Shown here piece by piece: positions 4,884 to 6,084 of a stretch of DNA of 6,084 nt. The stretch comes from Planctomycetota bacterium (GTDB lineage Bacteria > Planctomycetota > UBA1135 > GCA-002686595), in assembly GCA_027623615.1 (NCBI GenBank), contig JAQBVH010000222.1:1-6084 (forward strand), read 5' to 3'. Position 1 is the stretch's first letter. Every line of letters starts with the position of its first letter. The notes beneath the pieces were generated by a model. That model saw nothing but the letters and a program-made list of their open reading frames with translations, did not search any database and was not told the origin of the DNA. The position numbers were made by a program, and so were the translations under genes.

Positions 4884-5912
4884 ATGTTCTCTCCGCCTCC
4901 CCGCTCTTGCGCCCCTCCCCGTTGGGCCCGCGGTGGGCACGCCCAGACCGTTCTCGGCTCCTGCCTGCCGACGGGGCGCCCGGATCCGTCCCTGGTCTCG
5001 GGGTTCGCCACGCACTCCGTTCCCCTGGCGGACGGAGGCGCGCTCGGCGTTTGGCATGCCTGCGGCGAGCGTGACCTGGTCGTCGTGTTGATGCACGGCC
5101 TGGGCGGGAGCACCTCCGCGCCCTACATGCGCGTCGCCGCGAGCACAGCCCAGCGACTCGGCCATCCGGTGATCGCCGTCAACCATCGCGGCTCCGGTGG
5201 TGCGGCCGAGGACACTGAGCGTCCCTACATGACCGGCAACACGGCCGACCTGCGGGACCTGCTCGCCTGGACCCGGCGCCGGTACCCAGGTCGACCGGTC
5301 CTCATGGTCGGCTTCTCGCTGTCGGGGAACACGCTGCTCAAGTGGCTGGGTGAGGCTGCGACCGATCATCCCGAGGTTGCGTTCGCCCTCAATCCCGGCA
5401 TCGATCTGGACCTCGTGTCGCGTCACCTGCTCGGCTGGCCGCAGCACGGCTACGACCTCTGGATCCTGCGCTCCTGCCGGCGCTGGATCCCGCGCTTGCG
5501 GGGCGCGGGGGACGCGCGCTACCACGTGCCCGCCTTCTCGAGCCTGCGCGAGTTCGACGCGCGCTACATCGTGCCGGTCTGGGGCTTCCCCGACCGTGAG
5601 ACGTACTATCGCGAGGCCTCGAGCGCCCAGGCCCTCGTGCGCATCCAGACTCCGACCCTGTTGCTCTCGAGCGCCGACGATCCGATCGTGCCCATCGACC
5701 TGCTGACCGGGGCGCGTCGTTCCGCGGCCGTCGATCTGCACGTCCAGGACCATGGCGGACACCTCGGCTACCTGGAGTCCGGCCGCGGCGCCGGGCTCGC
5801 GCGGTGGCTCGACCACGCCCTCGAGCACTACTACGAACAGGCCAGCGACCTCGTCGCGGGCGCTCTGGCCCCCCCCGCTCCCCCCTCCCGACTTGCTCCA
5901 TGCGCACCCTGA
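4884..5912 (+). CDS. YheT-family alpha/beta hydrolase
   Basis: A 342-residue cytoplasmic hydrolase of the COG0429/YheT group. RWARGGHAQTVLGSCLP (13-29) is the family's N-terminal 'G-H-x-Q-T' segment. VLMHGLGGS (68-76) is the oxyanion-hole HG turn, and NHRGSGG (100-106) is the next conserved loop. GFSLSGN (143-149) is the nucleophile elbow with Ser145, SADDPIVP (263-270) carries the likely acid Asp265 or Asp266, and DHGGHLGYL (289-297) the catalytic His293. FDARYIVPVWGFPDRETYYREAS (224-246) matches the YheT cap region. Members act on short acyl esters or are of unknown physiological role. The ATG at 4884 is chosen because the family N-terminus begins just after it; the frame is open further left but only opposite the desaturase gene. 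No good ribosome binding site is seen. The C-terminal tail (about 326-342) is low-complexity Pro/Ala and overlaps the next gene by 13 nt. Confidence 0.9.
   Translation: MFSPPPRSCAPPRWARGGHAQTVLGSCLPTGRPDPSLVSGFATHSVPLADGGALGVWHACGERDLVVVLMHGLGGSTSAPYMRVAASTAQRLGHPVIAVNHRGSGGAAEDTERPYMTGNTADLRDLLAWTRRRYPGRPVLMVGFSLSGNTLLKWLGEAATDHPEVAFALNPGIDLDLVSRHLLGWPQHGYDLWILRSCRRWIPRLRGAGDARYHVPAFSSLREFDARYIVPVWGFPDRETYYREASSAQALVRIQTPTLLLSSADDPIVPIDLLTGARRSAAVDLHVQDHGGHLGYLESGRGAGLARWLDHALEHYYEQASDLVAGALAPPAPPSRLAPCAP
5869..5888 (+). repeat. C-rich low-complexity tract at the end of the hydrolase gene
   Basis: Eight consecutive C (5869-5876), then GCT and six C (5880-5885), then TCC. It encodes the Pro/Ala tail of the hydrolase and lies just before the next gene's ATG, where a ribosome binding site would normally be. 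Such runs are prone to indels and sequencing errors. Confidence 0.7.
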
Positions 5913-6084
5913 TCACCTACGTCAAACCGCACGTCCAGGAGGATCCGCTCGCGATGATCCTTGGGATCGCCTATCTGGGCGCGATGTTCGAGCGTGAGGG
6001 CTTGCCGGTGCAGCTGCACGACGAGCGCCTCGGCACGGACCAGGACGTCAAGTCCGCCATCGCGGCCAACGACGTGATTGGCTT
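5900..6084 (+). CDS. Probable B12-binding domain radical SAM protein, 5' part only
   Basis: An open frame begins at the ATG at 5900 and runs off the window after 61 complete codons. The visible sequence has the look of the N-terminal cobalamin-binding (Rossmann-like) domain of radical SAM enzymes: MRTLITYVKPHV opens with a beta strand, LGIAYLGAMFEREGLPVQLHDE (21-42) matches the 'G-I-x-Y-L-A-A-x-L-x-x-x-G-x-x-V-x-x-x-D' pattern, and AIAANDVIGF (53-62) matches the 'x-x-x-x-D-x-V-G' strand that follows. The CxxxCxxC cluster motif would lie well beyond the window, so the radical SAM part is inferred. The ATG overlaps the hydrolase by 13 nt and has a pyrimidine-rich leader without a Shine-Dalgarno site, so translation may depend on the upstream gene. 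Confidence 0.6.
   Translation, partial: MRTLITYVKPHVQEDPLAMILGIAYLGAMFEREGLPVQLHDERLGTDQDVKSAIAANDVIG

Noticed and set aside
4872..5828. A 318-codon minus-strand frame opposite the hydrolase
   Set aside because: The plus strand encodes a complete YheT-type hydrolase with all its motifs; this frame is its antisense shadow.

Overview
The window is a piece of a gene-dense, very GC-rich bacterial chromosome (by eye about two thirds G+C or more, with strong G/C in third codon positions). The genes are ordinary bacterial housekeeping and accessory families. I see no phage, IS, CRISPR, tRNA or rRNA sequence. The phylum cannot be fixed from this window alone. The mix (bifunctional formiminotransferase-cyclodeaminase, YheT-like hydrolase, DUF4375 and DUF4259 proteins, a likely B12-dependent radical SAM enzyme) fits an environmental high-GC Gram-negative lineage such as Planctomycetota or Myxococcota-like groups, but that is inference.

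Layout: (1) At 1-821 on the plus strand lies the 3' end of a CPBP-type intramembrane protease gene, then a small DUF4259 gene. (2) At 822-934 is a short convergent junction. It has a small hairpin just after the DUF4259 stop. On the minus strand it also holds what looks like the severed N-terminus of an FAD-dependent oxidoreductase, starting 3 nt after the stop of the formiminotransferase gene. (3) At 935-4869 on the minus strand is a tightly packed run read from right to left: a small membrane protein, a three-histidine-box fatty acid desaturase, a hotdog-fold thioesterase-like protein, an acidic DUF4375/DMP19-like protein, and the 555-residue formiminotransferase-cyclodeaminase. (4) From 4884 to the end on the plus strand is a YheT-family alpha/beta hydrolase that overlaps the start of a probable B12-binding radical SAM protein cut off by the window edge.

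The desaturase, thioesterase-like and small membrane genes look like one translationally coupled lipid-related unit (GTGA overlap, 26-nt gap, ATGA overlap). The formiminotransferase gene lies 50 nt further downstream and belongs to histidine/one-carbon metabolism. No other hut genes are visible. No complete new system stands out. The most informative oddities are the truncated oxidoreductase remnant, the uncharacterised small membrane gene coupled to the desaturase, the strongly acidic DUF4375 protein, and the C-rich overlap between the hydrolase and radical SAM genes.
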